Source: Rhodohalobacter barkolensis (GTDB taxonomy: Bacteria > Bacteroidota > Rhodothermia > Balneolales > Balneolaceae). Taken from it: a stretch of 64,000 bases of DNA. A program made the position numbers and the translations under genes. The DNA lies in assembly GCF_002834295.1 (NCBI RefSeq), contig NZ_PISP01000003.1, forward strand, positions 372,001-436,000. The letters are read 5' to 3'. The notes below the pieces were generated by a model that made no database searches, had not been told where the DNA came from, and saw nothing but the letters and a program-made list of their open reading frames with translations. Below are positions 45,706-54,500 of the stretch, piece by piece; position 1 is the first letter of the stretch, and every line of letters starts with the position of its first letter.

Positions 45706-48048
45706 TTATACATATGACTCGTAACTTTCATACATGGATTTATAATAGCCCGATCCATAGTATCCTGAAGTCTCTTTTTTATGGTCAAATCCATTCACCA
45801 CGATTCCACTTATGTTTGCATTAATCCGTTCTAGATCTTCCACCGTTTTTTGAAACACTCCTCGATTGGTCTTTCTGTATTTTGTAACCAATACTGTAGA
45901 TTTAGCTCTCTTAAGCAGCGCTGTAGAATCACTTACAATGCCAAATGGAGGTGTATCCAAAATAATGATATCAAATACTTCTTCCATCTGATTCAGGAAA
46001 TCATTGAATTTCTTACTATTCACAACGGTATCCGGAGCTTCGTGTCTGCCACCGGATGTAATCAATTTGAGCATATTGATATCCGTATCCTTCATCAACT
46101 TCACAAGCTTGATACGTCCCGATAAGTAATCCGTTAAACCGCTTTCATTGTCATGGCCAAAGTAAGAATGCAGTTTAGGACGTCTGAAATCTGTATCAAT
46201 TAATAGTGTTTTATAGCCATCTTCTGCAAACGAGACGGCCAAGTTAGATACGACCGTAGATTTTCCGTCCCCTTTCTCTGCACTCGTAATCGCAATGGTT
46301 TTAGGCGGATAATCACCATTCTGATAGATCAAATTATTTTTAAGTCTTCTTATTGCTTCTGAAGCAAGATTGGAGCGATCCCTGAGTAGCACCAATTCAT
46401 CCGGGATTTTTCCGCTACCGTTCTTAAAGGATTTTTTACTTTTTTTGGAAACCTTGTCGAGTACAGGAACTGCAGCGAGTAAAGGCAGATATGATGTTTT
46501 CAGCATCTCTAAATTATTCACACTGTTGTCCATAAACTCACGTATGAAAATAAACCCGCCAGAAACGATGCCCCCAAGCATTATACCTATTATTAAAAGA
46601 ATTTTTTTGTTCGGGCTTACCGGGATTGTTGGTGTTAAAGCTGAGTCAACAATGCGTCCAAAACCAAATTGTGACTGTTTGAGTACAGACATTTCCGCGT
46701 AGTTCTCCGAAACATTCACAAAAAGCTCTTCATTTAACGCTACATCCCTTTGAAGGCGAGCCAACTGCATCATTCCTTCCGGGAGAGAGTTCAAATCCTG
46801 ATCGATCTCCTCTTTACTTTGTGCCAAAGCTTGACTTCTTGACTGAAGTTGATTTTGCTGTATGCGAAGTTCCGTTAACCGAGTTTGAATGGTCGCAATC
46901 ATCTGGGCTCTCTCTTCGCTGTCCATTCCCGTATACTCTTCATCTTCGGTAAAAAGCTGAGCCGATAGTTCTCTTATCTCATTTTTAACTCTTTCAATTT
47001 CCTCATCCAGGTATTTTAATCTCGGCGGGGTCGTTTCCCGTTCTCTTACATTCGGATTTTTGGTCAATATGAGTGTTCGTTCACTTTCATACCTTGCCAA
47101 CTGCTCCTGTGAATTCCGAATTCGAGGGCCAACTGCTTCAGAAAACTGCTCCGATAATCCCGGCTTCAAACTTTCCATTCTCTGTTCATGATTTTGGATC
47201 GCCTGATTTACAGACTCTAGCTCCAGATTCACCTGCTGAAGCTCCATCTCAATTGATGTTTGTCGGGTCACAATTCCAGACGCCTGTTCATCCATCTGGA
47301 CAATTCCGGTATTGTCCATAAACTCTTGTAACCTACGCTCAGACTCTTGAAGTTTCTGCTCTATATCTCTTTTCTCTCTTTCCAAAAATTCAGCCGTCAA
47401 TTCAGCCGCTCTTCGATTTTCCTGTGTTGAGCTTTCAACATATATTTCCATCGCTTTATTCGAAATATGAGATGTTTCGATGGGTGAAGGACTCTCAAAA
47501 CTAACCTCTAGTAATTCCGAATCCCTTTCAGGCCTGACAATCGACAAATTCCTTCTAATTCGTCCGGTAACTGCCTCTTCTGAAGCTCTGCTTATATTCC
47601 CATTTTCATCTTCATTCCAAAGCACAGGAAAGTCACGATAATCACCGGGCTCCTCTTCTATCAATGACCTGGCAATTTGTCGGGCAAAATCCCTGGAACG
47701 CAACACTTGAACCTCATTTGCCAATGTAGAGCTTGTTCCCACACCGGTCGTTTGAGAAATGATTTTAGAAAGTTCATCATCACCGGATGTCCCGGCGTTA
47801 ATAAGTATTGTTCCAGTACTTTCATAGGTTGGCGTTACTGTATCGGCATAAAACCATGCACCCGTACCACCCAGAATTACAAATAGCAGAATCAGCCACT
47901 TATATTTTAAAATTAGCGAAACTAAATATTTAGGGTTTAAACTGTTTTCCTGAGCCTGATTTGACATTGGAGTGGTCGGTACAAACTCAAATTTACTTCC
48001 ATTATTTGGACCCCTCCCTTCTCTATCGCTCCGTATTATATCGGACAT
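45706..48048 (-). CDS. Wzc-like chain-length determinant and tyrosine kinase
   Basis: A 780-residue bacterial tyrosine kinase. N-terminal Wzz domain with a membrane segment (KWLILLFVILGGTGAWFYA), a periplasmic coiled-coil region (about 200-470), a GNVR-like segment LPEGMMQLARLQRDVALNEE, and a second membrane helix (ILLIIGIMLGGIVSGGFIFI). The cytoplasmic kinase has Walker A SAEKGDGKSTVVSNLA (about 590), Walker A' LLIDTDFRRPKLH and Walker B DIIILDTPPFG. The tail SGYYGSGYYKSMYESYESYV is a Tyr cluster for autophosphorylation. It controls chain length and export of the polymer. It heads the minus-strand block C; a 565-bp divergent spacer lies upstream. Confidence 0.93.
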   Translation of the reverse strand: MSDIIRSDREGRGPNNGSKFEFVPTTPMSNQAQENSLNPKYLVSLILKYKWLILLFVILGGTGAWFYADTVTPTYESTGTILINAGTSGDDELSKIISQTTGVGTSSTLANEVQVLRSRDFARQIARSLIEEEPGDYRDFPVLWNEDENGNISRASEEAVTGRIRRNLSIVRPERDSELLEVSFESPSPIETSHISNKAMEIYVESSTQENRRAAELTAEFLEREKRDIEQKLQESERRLQEFMDNTGIVQMDEQASGIVTRQTSIEMELQQVNLELESVNQAIQNHEQRMESLKPGLSEQFSEAVGPRIRNSQEQLARYESERTLILTKNPNVRERETTPPRLKYLDEEIERVKNEIRELSAQLFTEDEEYTGMDSEERAQMIATIQTRLTELRIQQNQLQSRSQALAQSKEEIDQDLNSLPEGMMQLARLQRDVALNEELFVNVSENYAEMSVLKQSQFGFGRIVDSALTPTIPVSPNKKILLIIGIMLGGIVSGGFIFIREFMDNSVNNLEMLKTSYLPLLAAVPVLDKVSKKSKKSFKNGSGKIPDELVLLRDRSNLASEAIRRLKNNLIYQNGDYPPKTIAITSAEKGDGKSTVVSNLAVSFAEDGYKTLLIDTDFRRPKLHSYFGHDNESGLTDYLSGRIKLVKLMKDTDINMLKLITSGGRHEAPDTVVNSKKFNDFLNQMEEVFDIIILDTPPFGIVSDSTALLKRAKSTVLVTKYRKTNRGVFQKTVEDLERINANISGIVVNGFDHKKETSGYYGSGYYKSMYESYESYV

Positions 48049-48613
48049 ACCGTGTTACCTCTTCAATATCTTTTGAAACAAACTGAATTACCTTCATTTC
48101 CGTGGCAATTCATTATTACTGTACTGCGAAATCAATTATACCCGATTGCGCCGAAAAATAACAGAGATATAAACAGAATTAGCAATTCTTAATGAAGAAT
48201 ACCTAAGCTTATTAATAGTATTATTTTTCTTTTATACAGAACTATTCAACCTGTTTTTACATACGTTTTTTTACTAACTAGGCATTTTAAAAATAACTGA
48301 TTTTAATTCTTCTCATCAATACAAAAATACTATAAACAGTGCTTATTGCTCATTAATCGAAATTTAGTCACTTAATACAGAATACCCCCCCTACTTTTAT
48401 GAGACTCATAAATACTGAAATCATGTACAAGTAGAACAATTACGAACTTCATTATCTGCTCATCTTTTTTCAGCTTATCGCCACCTAAATATCCGTTGTT
48501 TATCACCGACTATAGATTAGATATTCATAACTACAACTTAATCCAATTGTCTTTAATCTTAAATAAAAGACAAAGCTCAATTGAGAGCTTAATCACTAAG
48601 CAAATTAAAGATC
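48049..48613. other. 565-bp divergent intergenic region
   Basis: It lies between the starts of the Wzc-like gene (minus strand) and the first thioester-like lipoprotein (plus strand), so it must hold both promoters. It is AT-rich, with stop codons in all frames. No tandem array, palindromic repeat, tRNA or ops-like element was recognised. Confidence 0.55.
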
Positions 48614-49270
48614 ATGGAAAGCAAAAAATTATATTATCTACTATCTATTTCCTTATTCATTATCCTGTTCACTTCATGTAAGGATGTTTCGACTCAGTCC
48701 GACCTTGATGATTCACTTGAGACAGTTGAAGAAGTCACAGTCATATCCGGAACCTCAAATACCATAATTACAGTTAACAAAAGTAATGAAAGTTTTTTCA
48801 GATTAGATTTCTCCGGTATCAATACTAATGACATTATTACCAATGGGGAAAAAGAGGGATGGTGTATTGATTGGCAAAAACCCATTGATTCATCCGGGGG
48901 TACTTATGAAGACATCCAACTCTATTCTACTTACAATGTTGAGAGCTGGAAATCGATTAATTACCTCTTCAATAACTTAGATTATTTAAGAGATGAAATA
49001 CCGGGGTTAACCAATATTGAGATCCAGCTTGTTATTTGGTCTTTGCGCGGTAATCCGGAGTTTGATCTAAATCAAGTACAACTTTCAGATCTGCCAAGCA
49101 GAATGTATACCAATGAGGAGATTCTCTTTAACCAAGAAGTTGTCTCAGCAACTCTGCAAAAGATAGAAGACAACTATCGAGATTTTAACTACGAAGATAA
49201 TTCCAGATTTGCAGTAATCGCAGAAACTCCAGTTGATGTTCAAACGGTAATCACCGTTGTTGAAAAATAA
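48614..49270 (+). CDS. Surface lipoprotein with thioester-domain-like Cys/Gln motifs (copy 1)
   Basis: A 218-residue exported lipoprotein: LLSISLFIILFTSC ends in a lipobox with Cys22. It is a paralogue of the next gene. EKEGWCIDWQKPI carries Cys84, and EIQLVIWSLRGNPEFDLN carries Gln138; both stand at the same positions as in the paralogue. The pattern aromatic-C-I near residue 84, then hydrophobic-Q-x2-I-W, resembles the Cys and Gln motifs of thioester domains (TEDs) in Gram-positive adhesins, where the two side chains form a reactive bond. An intervening INYLFNNLDYL helix also fits. This assignment is my inference. It is followed by a strong terminator at 49,294. Confidence 0.6.
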   Translation: MESKKLYYLLSISLFIILFTSCKDVSTQSDLDDSLETVEEVTVISGTSNTIITVNKSNESFFRLDFSGINTNDIITNGEKEGWCIDWQKPIDSSGGTYEDIQLYSTYNVESWKSINYLFNNLDYLRDEIPGLTNIEIQLVIWSLRGNPEFDLNQVQLSDLPSRMYTNEEILFNQEVVSATLQKIEDNYRDFNYEDNSRFAVIAETPVDVQTVITVVEK

Positions 49271-49293
49271 TCCAGCAGTAAATTCTACCCATG

Positions 49294-49325
49294 CCCCTTT
49301 GATTCCAAATCAAAGGGGTATTTTT
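49294..49325 (+). terminator. Rho-independent terminator after the first lipoprotein
   Basis: Stem CCCCTTTGATT (49,294-49,304) and AATCAAAGGGG (49,308-49,318), loop CCA, then TATTTTT. It lies about 24 bases after the stop codon at 49,270. Confidence 0.85.
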
Positions 49326-49561
49326 GCCAAAAACAGACCTTTTGATTGCCCTTATTCCTGTAAAATGTTTACGCTTACCCGGTAATTGAACCACTTCTTT
49401 TGCAAAACTATTTACAAACCCTAAAATATTAAGGGTATCTCATTAGAGACATTTAACTTTTTGATCGCCAAACATTGAGTTATAATTATGTTCTAAGCGA
49501 ACAGTAAGTTTGCTTTAGGTTAAAACAATCAATAAAAGATATCTTAAACGGGAGAAAATCT

Positions 49562-50731
49562 ATGATAACCAGGGGTATAATCGCATCTCTATTTTTAATT
49601 TTTGCAACAGTTATGACGTTTTCAGCATGTGACGTCATTTCTGAGAAGGGACTTGATGAGTCACTTGACAAAGTACCAAATGTTACTGCTATTAAGGGAG
49701 CTGAAAACGCTTCTATTACTGTAAACAAAGGTTCAAACAGCTTCTTTTCGATTGATATCGATAATGTGGAGTGGAATACATTGATCTCGAACGGTGAACG
49801 TGAAGCCTACTGTATTGCATGGAAAGATCCTATTTCGAGTGACAACTCAATCTATGACGGCATAGGCGTTTATTCGACAGCCGGCGACAAACAGTTTGCA
49901 GATGTAAACCGTTTATTTACCATGAAAAATGCTCTTCAAAAAGCAGATCCGGAAATTACTTGGCGAGAAATTCAGGTTGCAGTCTGGAGTTTAGTTCCAT
50001 TTCAGGAATTTGACATGAACATGCCGGTTGATGAGTTACCTTCCCGGGTTCGTTCGAATGGAGAAGTTAACTTTGATAAAGACAAAGTTCAGTTTATTCT
50101 GGATGCTGTTCAAAATAGAAGCACTGCAAAAACTGAAGAATTTTCCGGTTTAATGAATAGTGGACATGATGATGACAAACCCACGTGCGTCATTGGAACT
50201 GATGAAAATACACAGACTTTAATAACAGAGTGCGATGAGACTGCTTTTGCTTACGGTGGCGAGTTAGGTCCAAACAGCACAGAACAAGCGGGGCAGGTTG
50301 ATCAAAATAACAACTCAATAGATGGCTATGCGCACTGCTTCCCATTAGATGGTGAAATTTCTGAAAACCAATGGGGATGGTCAAACGGTAAACTTTCCGA
50401 AGGAAACAGTTATACCTTCCCGATTTATGCAGGTGCGGGAAGATGTATTCTCAGCAGTGGCCAGTATGCCGGTGACTTAGAAATTGACTACCAAGATGGT
50501 AAAGTTACTGTCAAATATATCGCTGCACCGGGATCTTCATTCAAAGAAACACATCTTTATATTGGATCCAATAAAATGCCTACGGGTAGTAACACAGGAT
50601 ATGGCAATTACCCGTACAATGATAGCAATGCCACTTCTGTAACGCCTACTGAAGTGGTTCATGAAGTGGATATTACCGGTGACATTTATATTGCCGCACA
50701 CTCGGTAGTGTATGGCAGCCTAGAGGATTAA
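49562..50731 (+). CDS. Surface lipoprotein with thioester-domain-like motifs and C-terminal extension (copy 2)
   Basis: A 389-residue lipoprotein: FLIFATVMTFSAC gives a lipobox with Cys23. GEREAYCIAWKDPI (Cys84), VNRLFTMKNALQ, and WREIQVAVWSLVPFQEFDMN (Gln138) align position by position with the 218-residue paralogue. Beyond about residue 200 a further 190 residues follow, absent in the paralogue: PTCVIGTDENTQTLITECDE, then SFKETHLYIGSNKMPTGS and YIAAHSVVYG. This part has a beta-rich look but no recognised family. A GGGAGA ribosome-binding site precedes the ATG. The Cys/Gln pattern suggests a TED-like fold, thus a possible covalent adhesin; unproven. Confidence 0.6.
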   Translation: MITRGIIASLFLIFATVMTFSACDVISEKGLDESLDKVPNVTAIKGAENASITVNKGSNSFFSIDIDNVEWNTLISNGEREAYCIAWKDPISSDNSIYDGIGVYSTAGDKQFADVNRLFTMKNALQKADPEITWREIQVAVWSLVPFQEFDMNMPVDELPSRVRSNGEVNFDKDKVQFILDAVQNRSTAKTEEFSGLMNSGHDDDKPTCVIGTDENTQTLITECDETAFAYGGELGPNSTEQAGQVDQNNNSIDGYAHCFPLDGEISENQWGWSNGKLSEGNSYTFPIYAGAGRCILSSGQYAGDLEIDYQDGKVTVKYIAAPGSSFKETHLYIGSNKMPTGSNTGYGNYPYNDSNATSVTPTEVVHEVDITGDIYIAAHSVVYGSLED

Positions 50732-50753
50732 CACCTTATTTAATAATCAATTC

Positions 50754-50795
50754 AAAAAAAGGCTTTGATGGCAACATCAAAGCTTTTTTTTATTT
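50754..50795 (+). terminator. Rho-independent terminator after the second lipoprotein
   Basis: Stem GCTTTGATG (50,762-50,770) and CATCAAAGC (50,775-50,783), loop GCAA, then eight T. It has an A-run upstream and may also work on the opposite strand. Confidence 0.93.
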
Positions 50796-50864
50796 TATTA
50801 ACTTCTAAACTGTGCTAAGCAGTTTATTGTAAGTTAGTTGAAATGACAAAGTTCGGCCTGGATA

Positions 50865-51134
50865 TTACCGGGTGTTCAATTCATTGACTTCCAAATCAAT
50901 ATACCCATGAAGCTCCTTCCGACTCTTCAACGATTTAATCCTCTCCTCTATTTTCATTACCTCTGACCGCGACTCAAATCTCTCTTTATACTTTAACGTC
51001 CAAGGAATACAGGGTTTAGTGTATTTACTACGTCCCTGATTGTGACGCTTTAGCCGGTCTTCAAGATTGGACATTTGACCAACATAATATCTGTTTACAC
51101 TTACGCTGTAGAGTATGTAAACGTAGTAACTCAT
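50865..51134 (-). CDS. GIY-YIG endonuclease-like small protein
   Basis: An 89-residue single-domain protein. YYVYILYSVSVNRYYVGQMS is the GIY-YIG motif (here VYI-YVG), followed by NLEDRLKRHNQG, where the Arg is conserved, and KTxE-like KIEERIKSLKSRKELHGYI, in which the Glu would bind metal. UvrC-like GIY-YIG proteins of this size are common in the Bacteroidota group and are of unknown role, perhaps DNA repair or remnants of mobile elements. It is next to tRNA-Val, which lies upstream on the same strand. Confidence 0.85.
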   Translation of the reverse strand: MSYYVYILYSVSVNRYYVGQMSNLEDRLKRHNQGRSKYTKPCIPWTLKYKERFESRSEVMKIEERIKSLKSRKELHGYIDLEVNELNTR

Positions 51135-51149
51135 ATCCTAAAAATAGAA

Positions 51150-51179
51150 AAAGCCTTACAATTTTCATTGCAAGGCTTT
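51150..51179 (-). terminator. Hairpin terminator after tRNA-Val
   Basis: Read on the minus strand: stem AAAGCCTTGCAAT, loop GAAA, stem ATTGTAAGGCTTT (one mismatch), followed by TTCTATTTTT. It lies 7 bases after the tRNA 3' end. Confidence 0.85.
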
Positions 51180-51186
51180 TAAATGT

Positions 51187-51260
51187 GGGCAATGAGGGAT
51201 TCGAACCCCCGACCCCCTCGGTGTAAACGAGGTGCTCTAAACCAACTGAGCTAATTGCCC
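51187..51260 (-). tRNA. tRNA-Val (anticodon TAC)
   Basis: A 74-base tRNA. Acceptor GGGCAAT pairs with ATTGCCC. The D arm is GCTCAGTTGGTTTAGAGC, the anticodon stem CCTCG/CGAGG with loop TTTACAC (anticodon TAC), and the T arm GTCGGGGGTTCGAATCCCTC. CCA is not encoded. It is a normal tRNA; no integrated element next to it was found. Confidence 0.97.
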
Positions 51261-51527
51261 AAAATTTCAATAAAACTGATTCGGATTTATGACCGTCCCG
51301 TTTGTAATACTTCGGGGTACTGTAAAGCAGTTATCTAAATGAATCAAGACTCTAAATATATGAAAGATCTTAATTCTAAAAAATATTTTCTGCTTAAAAT
51401 TTCAATTTCTTTATTGCGGCTATTGGTTTTTAATCAAGAATATGAATTTGCGCTTCAATAGTATTCCTGATTGGGTTAGTTAACCACAACGCGCTAGAAA
51501 ATTCAAAAAATTGTCAATGGCTTATTC

Positions 51528-54500
51528 TCATTGAAATTGAATCTCAGGCTGATCATCCAGGGTGACTCCATCAGCGGTGATCACTACCGTCACTGTCTCG
51601 ACGGTGTTGTTGGTTACCGTAAACTCATAAGTGCCATCAGTAGTCGTCTCACTCACCGTTCCGGCCGCCGCGTTAGAGCCCACATTCACGGCAAAGTCTG
51701 CATCACCCAACCCGCTGATTCCATTGCCACTGGCATCCGCCAGGGTTACGGTTACCGTTGAGAAATCGCTTCCATCCGCTGTATGCGGGCTCGTTGCTCC
51801 CGCTGAGGATACCGTCGAGCTCACTGGGCCCGGATCTACATCAAAAGTGTTCGAGGTGGCACTGATCGTTCCGTCATCGGCCGTGATCGTCTGGCCGGTA
51901 CCTGCATCGGTTACCTCCACATTCAGTGTGGCTACGCCGTTGGTGAACTCAGCCGTGCCCGGTGTAATGGTCCCGGCCGTGGTGGTCAGATTAGCGGTTC
52001 CGTTATAGCCTGTCGCTGTGTTCGAACTGCCGTCCAAGGCCGTGATCGTGATTTCGAAAGGTGCACCGGCCGTTTGCGGGGTGGTAATCGTATCAAAACT
52101 GTAGCTGGTCGCCGCTCCCGCACTTACATCACTGCTGTAGGGGCCGCCCGAGATGTCAGCTCCGCCCAACGTAATCGCCACGATATCGGTGCCCGTAATA
52201 ACCGGCGTGTAGCTGGCCGTGTATTCACCCGGGGGGCCTGTTTCACTTACCACCGGTGTTGCCGTGTTTGCACCGCTTACTGATACCGACAGGTCCGTGG
52301 CCGCACCGCTGACCTCATTGCCAAACTCATCGGTCACATCAATCGTTATTATTGTCTCCTGACCGGCCGTCCCATCGGGAACCGTGGCTGTCGTTGAGGA
52401 CGGATCACCGGCAGCAGCTGTTACATCAAATGCGTTACTGGTTCTGTTCGTTACACCTGTTGCTGCAAATACCAGGTTGTACTGGCCTGCTGTTTCAATG
52501 GCTACATTATCAAAGATGGCCAATCCGCTATCATTTGTGTTTACGCTTGTTGTACTGCCCCCTGTAAATGTTGCTCCTCCCTGCTCCGTCACGTCAACAT
52601 TAAATGCGGGTACAGGATTATTATACTCATCTGTGATACGAACAGCAGGAGGCCCTTCGATTGGCTGTCCTGCAACAGATTGTCCCGGTTCTGTAGTAAT
52701 CACCATCAGGTCAGGGTCGGCAGCTGTAAATGTAATTTGTGGTGCTTGATTTAATGTGGTTCCCGTTGCTGTAACCGTCACCGTAACGTCTTCCGCTGTC
52801 GTATTTGTCACATTGAAGCTATAGGTGCCGTTCGTTGAAGTTTCTGTAAACCCATTTGAAGTACCATTTCCGCTCACGCTGATATTGAAGTCACTACTGC
52901 TTAATCCGGAAATCGGATTGTTGCTGCCATCTCTTAACTCAACAGTCACTTCAGAATTGGTTCCTGCCTGAAGTGTTTCCGGAACAGCATTCACTGTTGA
53001 ATTGGATGCACTCACATCGCTCGTTGTCACATTACTTGAATAAGGACTACCGGATATATCGACAGTACCCAGTGTGATACTAATCTCGTCCGTTCCTATC
53101 GTTTCAGGTGTGTAAGATGTTGAATAGGTCCCGTCCGCATTGTCCGTAATTGAAGCAAATGCAGCGCCGCTATTGGGCCCGTTGGTCACGCTGACTGATA
53201 AATCGCTTGCAGCACCTGTTACCCCGTTGTTAAATTCATCCTGTACACTTATTGTGATGTCAGTAGCTTCACCTGCCGCGCCGTTTGGAACGTCAGCAGT
53301 TGTGCTGAGAGGATCACCGGTTGCCGAAATAACATCAAACGGATTTGAGCTTACATTGGAAACCCCGGTTGCAGATGCATTAAATATTAAGGTGTAATTT
53401 TGAGCTGTATTAAATATCAGGTCAGGGAATGAAGCAACACCGGAAGCATCTGTTTGCTGTGTGAGAGTGCCTGAATCAAAACCTTCTCCTGATTGTTCAG
53501 AAACCGATACACTGATTCCCTGGACTCCGTTGCCCACATCATCCGTAACTTCAACGGAAGGCGCCGGACTGATTACTTCACCCGCCGTGGTTTCTGACGG
53601 CTGGGTGGTTACGGCCATTTGTGAGGCATCCCCGATCTGGGCTTCCGCTGTAAAGCTCACCGCCGTCAGGCTGCCCGAGCTTACATTTGTGGTGTAGGTT
53701 CCCGGAGTGTCTCCAAGTGTAAGGGTAGAAGAAGCTTCGCCTGAGGCATCTGTCGTTGCACTTGTGGTTGATAATGACTGGCCTGAAGCTCCCGACGGAG
53801 TTTGATCAATTGCAAAGTCCACAGTTTCCCCTTCCACCGGATTGCCGAATTGATCGGTTATCTGCACTACAAATGGATTGGCAAGGGCTTCACTCACCGT
53901 TCCGGTTTGGTTATTTCCGGTTAAGATGACCAGGTCAGCGGCGTCCGCAGCCGTATAGGTGATAGACGGACTGTCCGTCAGCGTTACACCATTTGCTGTA
54001 ACCGTCACCGATATGGTTTCTGCCGTTTCATTACCTATGTCCACATTATAAGAGCCTGCCGTGCCTTCTGTAACAGTTCCGGCTGTTGCTGATCCCGTCA
54101 GGCCGATGGTAAAATCGGTATCGGTCAGCCCGCTCACGGGGTTGTTACTGCCGTCGCGGAGATCAATGGTTACTGTTGAGGGATTTCCAGCCTGTAAATT
54201 TGTTGGGTCTGCGCTAACCGCCGAGTTATCCGGATCCACTCCGCCGCTCTGCACATCAAACGTGTTGGAGGTTCCCGTAAGCGCACCGTCTGTTGCGGTG
54301 ATGGTCTGACCGGATCCCACCTCACTGACCGAGACATCCAGGGTTGCCTGTCCATCGGTAAAGCTGGCCGAAGCCGGATTTATCGAGCCCGCCGTGGTAC
54401 TGAGTGCGGCCGTGCCTGAGTAACTCTCTGCCCGGTTGTCAAATTCATCCAGCGCCGTAATCGTTATGCTGAACGCCTGACCCGCCGTTTGCGGGCTGGT

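Noticed and set aside
45654-45794. N-terminal extension of the Wza-like gene
   Set aside because: It overlaps the end of the Wzc-like gene and puts the signal peptide about 50 residues inside; the ATG at 45,653 is better.
48496-48681. A 61-residue plus-strand frame in front of the first lipoprotein
   Set aside because: It overlaps the lipoprotein start in a different frame, is AT-driven, and has no family or ribosome-binding support.
51187-51260. tRNA-Val as a possible integration site for a genomic island
   Set aside because: No integrase and no duplicated tRNA 3' end were seen on either side.
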